Origin: VXNE01 sp965116625 | GTDB taxonomy: Bacteria > Pseudomonadota > Gammaproteobacteria > Pseudomonadales > Azotimanducaceae | Direction of reading: 5' to 3' | Assembly (NCBI GenBank): GCA_965116625.1 | Contig: OZ220717.1 | Coordinates: 3,100,001 to 3,164,000, forward strand | Length of the DNA: 64,000 nt | Shown here: piece after piece, positions 63,047 to 64,000 of the stretch | How positions within the stretch are numbered: the first letter of the stretch is position 1 | Layout of the letters: every line of letters begins with the position of its first letter | Translations under genes and position numbers: made by a program | The notes under the pieces: model-generated | What the model was told of the DNA's origin: nothing | Seen by the model: only the letters and a program-made list of their open reading frames with translations | Database searches by the model: none

Positions 63047-63649
63047 CTATCCGTCTTCGAGTTCGAACTTGATGAGGTTGCGCACTCCCGCGACCTCGAC
63101 CGGTTCACCGTTAACGACCTTGGGTTTGTACTTGAATTTCAAGGCGGCCTGAATTGCGGCCCGATCAAAAATCCCCGGTGGCTTGGCATCTATCACGACC
63201 GGCTCCCGCACTGCCCCCGTGGTCGTCACGATGAACTCGAGCAATACATAACCCTCTATGCCCCGTGTCTGGGCTCGCCGGGGGTATATCGGCGCCACCT
63301 TGACGATAGGCAGGTACTCGCCATCCGCTGTGAACCCGCCGGTTCCGGAGAGATTATGGTCTACGTTGACCTCCACCGAACCGATCTCGACCCCCTGGCT
63401 GACCGTGGAATCGAAGTCGGGCTTCGGCATGTCCGGCGGCGGCTCGTCCGGAGGTGGCGGCGGTTTGGGCTTGCGCTTCTTGGTGATGAGTTCCTGGTCT
63501 TCCTGCAATCGGACGAAGTCGAGAAGCTGCCCCTTACCGGGATCGGAGAACGGACTCCTGTCGCTCTTGATCAGGGCCTGCATGAGAAGGAACAACAGGA
63601 ATGTGACAACCAACCCGGCCGCCACACCAACGACGTAACGCGTGATCAT
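63047..63649 (-). CDS. tonB: TonB-family energy transducer
   Basis: A 200-residue TonB. A single N-terminal transmembrane helix (about 6-26) is followed by a short Pro/Lys-rich linker (KPKPPPPPDEPPPD) and a C-terminal TonB domain with YPRRAQTRGIEGYVLLEF and FDRAAIQAALKFKYKP. It lacks the long X-Pro spacer of E. coli TonB, as TonB2-like forms do. Its start follows the end of exbD and its stop lies 9 bp before the TPR gene. Confidence 0.92.
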   Translation of the reverse strand: MITRYVVGVAAGLVVTFLLFLLMQALIKSDRSPFSDPGKGQLLDFVRLQEDQELITKKRKPKPPPPPDEPPPDMPKPDFDSTVSQGVEIGSVEVNVDHNLSGTGGFTADGEYLPIVKVAPIYPRRAQTRGIEGYVLLEFIVTTTGAVREPVVIDAKPPGIFDRAAIQAALKFKYKPKVVNGEPVEVAGVRNLIKFELEDG

Positions 63650-63694
63650 GGGGACTCCTCCTTCATGGCTTTCCGGCTTACTCTCTAGTGCTTG

Positions 63695-64000
63695 CTACTG
63701 CTCCGTGGCTATGGCCACTTCGTTCAGGTTGACGGCGCGAGCAGCATCGAGGACGGCCTTCAGCACCTCGTACTTGGCGTCTCGATCGGCCTGGATAACG
63801 AGCCCCCCCTTCGGGTTCTCGATATGGAGGCGTTCGATATGAGCCGCGACGGCGGCTGCATCCACCTGCTTCTTGTCGATCCATATCTCGCCGGACTCGC
63901 TGATTGCAACCAGCACGCTCACCGTGGGCTTCTGGGCGGACGTCAGGGCGTCCGGCCGGAACACGTCGATCCCGGCCTGCTTGATGAAGGTCGCCGTAAC
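63695..64000 (-). CDS. exbD: ExbD/TolR-type protein, truncated by window edge
   Basis: The C-terminal 101 residues of an ExbD protein. The visible part begins with VTATFIKQAGIDVFRPD, just after the transmembrane helix, and has the periplasmic domain IWIDKKQVDAAAV through VNLNEVAIATEQ. It precedes tonB and the TPR gene, so exbB is expected just beyond the right edge. Confidence 0.9.
   Translation of the reverse strand, partial: VTATFIKQAGIDVFRPDALTSAQKPTVSVLVAISESGEIWIDKKQVDAAAVAAHIERLHIENPKGGLVIQADRDAKYEVLKAVLDAARAVNLNEVAIATEQ

Overview
The window is a high-GC stretch (low-GC only in a few intergenic patches) from a gammaproteobacterium, probably an uncultured, heterotrophic, likely marine or host-associated lineage. 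The assignment rests on gene content: a type II secretion cluster in gspE-M order, oxygen-dependent HemF, a PutA lacking the N-terminal DNA-binding domain, EtfAB with ETF-quinone oxidoreductase, a TonB/ExbD/TPR energisation module, a TonB-dependent receptor and DUF1285/YkvA-type proteins. I cannot name a genus from sequence alone.

Layout. 1-2.9 kb: truncated response regulator, NadR-like P-loop kinase, aminoglycoside/choline-type phosphotransferase, diiron ferritin-like protein. 3.2-9.1 kb: a surface-protein locus with a Calx-beta/autotransporter-barrel gene broken by a frameshift, followed 18 bp later by a secreted repeat/CARDB protein. 9.2-21.8 kb (all minus strand): SMP-30-type lactonase and TctCBA tripartite carboxylate transporter, ExbD, PfkB kinase, chloramphenicol-phosphotransferase-like protein, complete Opp/Dpp-type ABC importer and a sirtuin. 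21.9-27.6 kb: BON lipoprotein, then a branched-chain-amino-acid-type ABC importer (livHMGF, no substrate-binding protein here) translationally coupled to an acyl-CoA ligase. 28-30.7 kb: hemF and an acyl-CoA dehydrogenase, divergent. 30.8-38.8 kb: type II secretion genes gspE-F-G-H-I-J-K-L-M on the minus strand, without gspC, gspD or gspN. 38.9-48.6 kb: NUDIX hydrolase, TonB-dependent receptor with a candidate Fur site, DUF1993, putA, pyrB, etfBA. 49-58 kb: ETF-QO, DUF1285, moaA, murF, sppA, YkvA-like protein, glutathione reductase. 58.2-61 kb: larC-larB-larE, the nickel-pincer cofactor pathway, with no larA in the window. 61-64 kb: riboflavin synthase, then TPR, TonB and a truncated ExbD, one minus-strand unit.

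Functional themes: uptake of peptides, carboxylates/lactones and amino-acid-like or acyl substrates; electrons from acyl-CoA dehydrogenase pass to ETF and ETF-QO; proline catabolism; outer-membrane import driven by TonB; protein export by type II secretion. The secreted CARDB protein has a signal peptide and no anchor, so it could be a type II substrate (inference).

Non-coding structure worth attention: (i) a 168-bp MITE-like element with 24-bp near-perfect terminal inverted repeats whose right end overlaps the first ATG of larC; (ii) a three-copy 108/109-bp tandem REP-like array between murF and sppA; (iii) a 90-bp tandem duplication between gspH and gspI, with a related copy upstream of the DUF1993 gene; (iv) three consecutive palindromes between the convergent acyl-CoA dehydrogenase and gspM. 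I saw no rRNA, tRNA, CRISPR array or intact insertion sequence. No start site was confirmed experimentally; starts were chosen from ribosome-binding sites, gene overlaps and known family N-termini.
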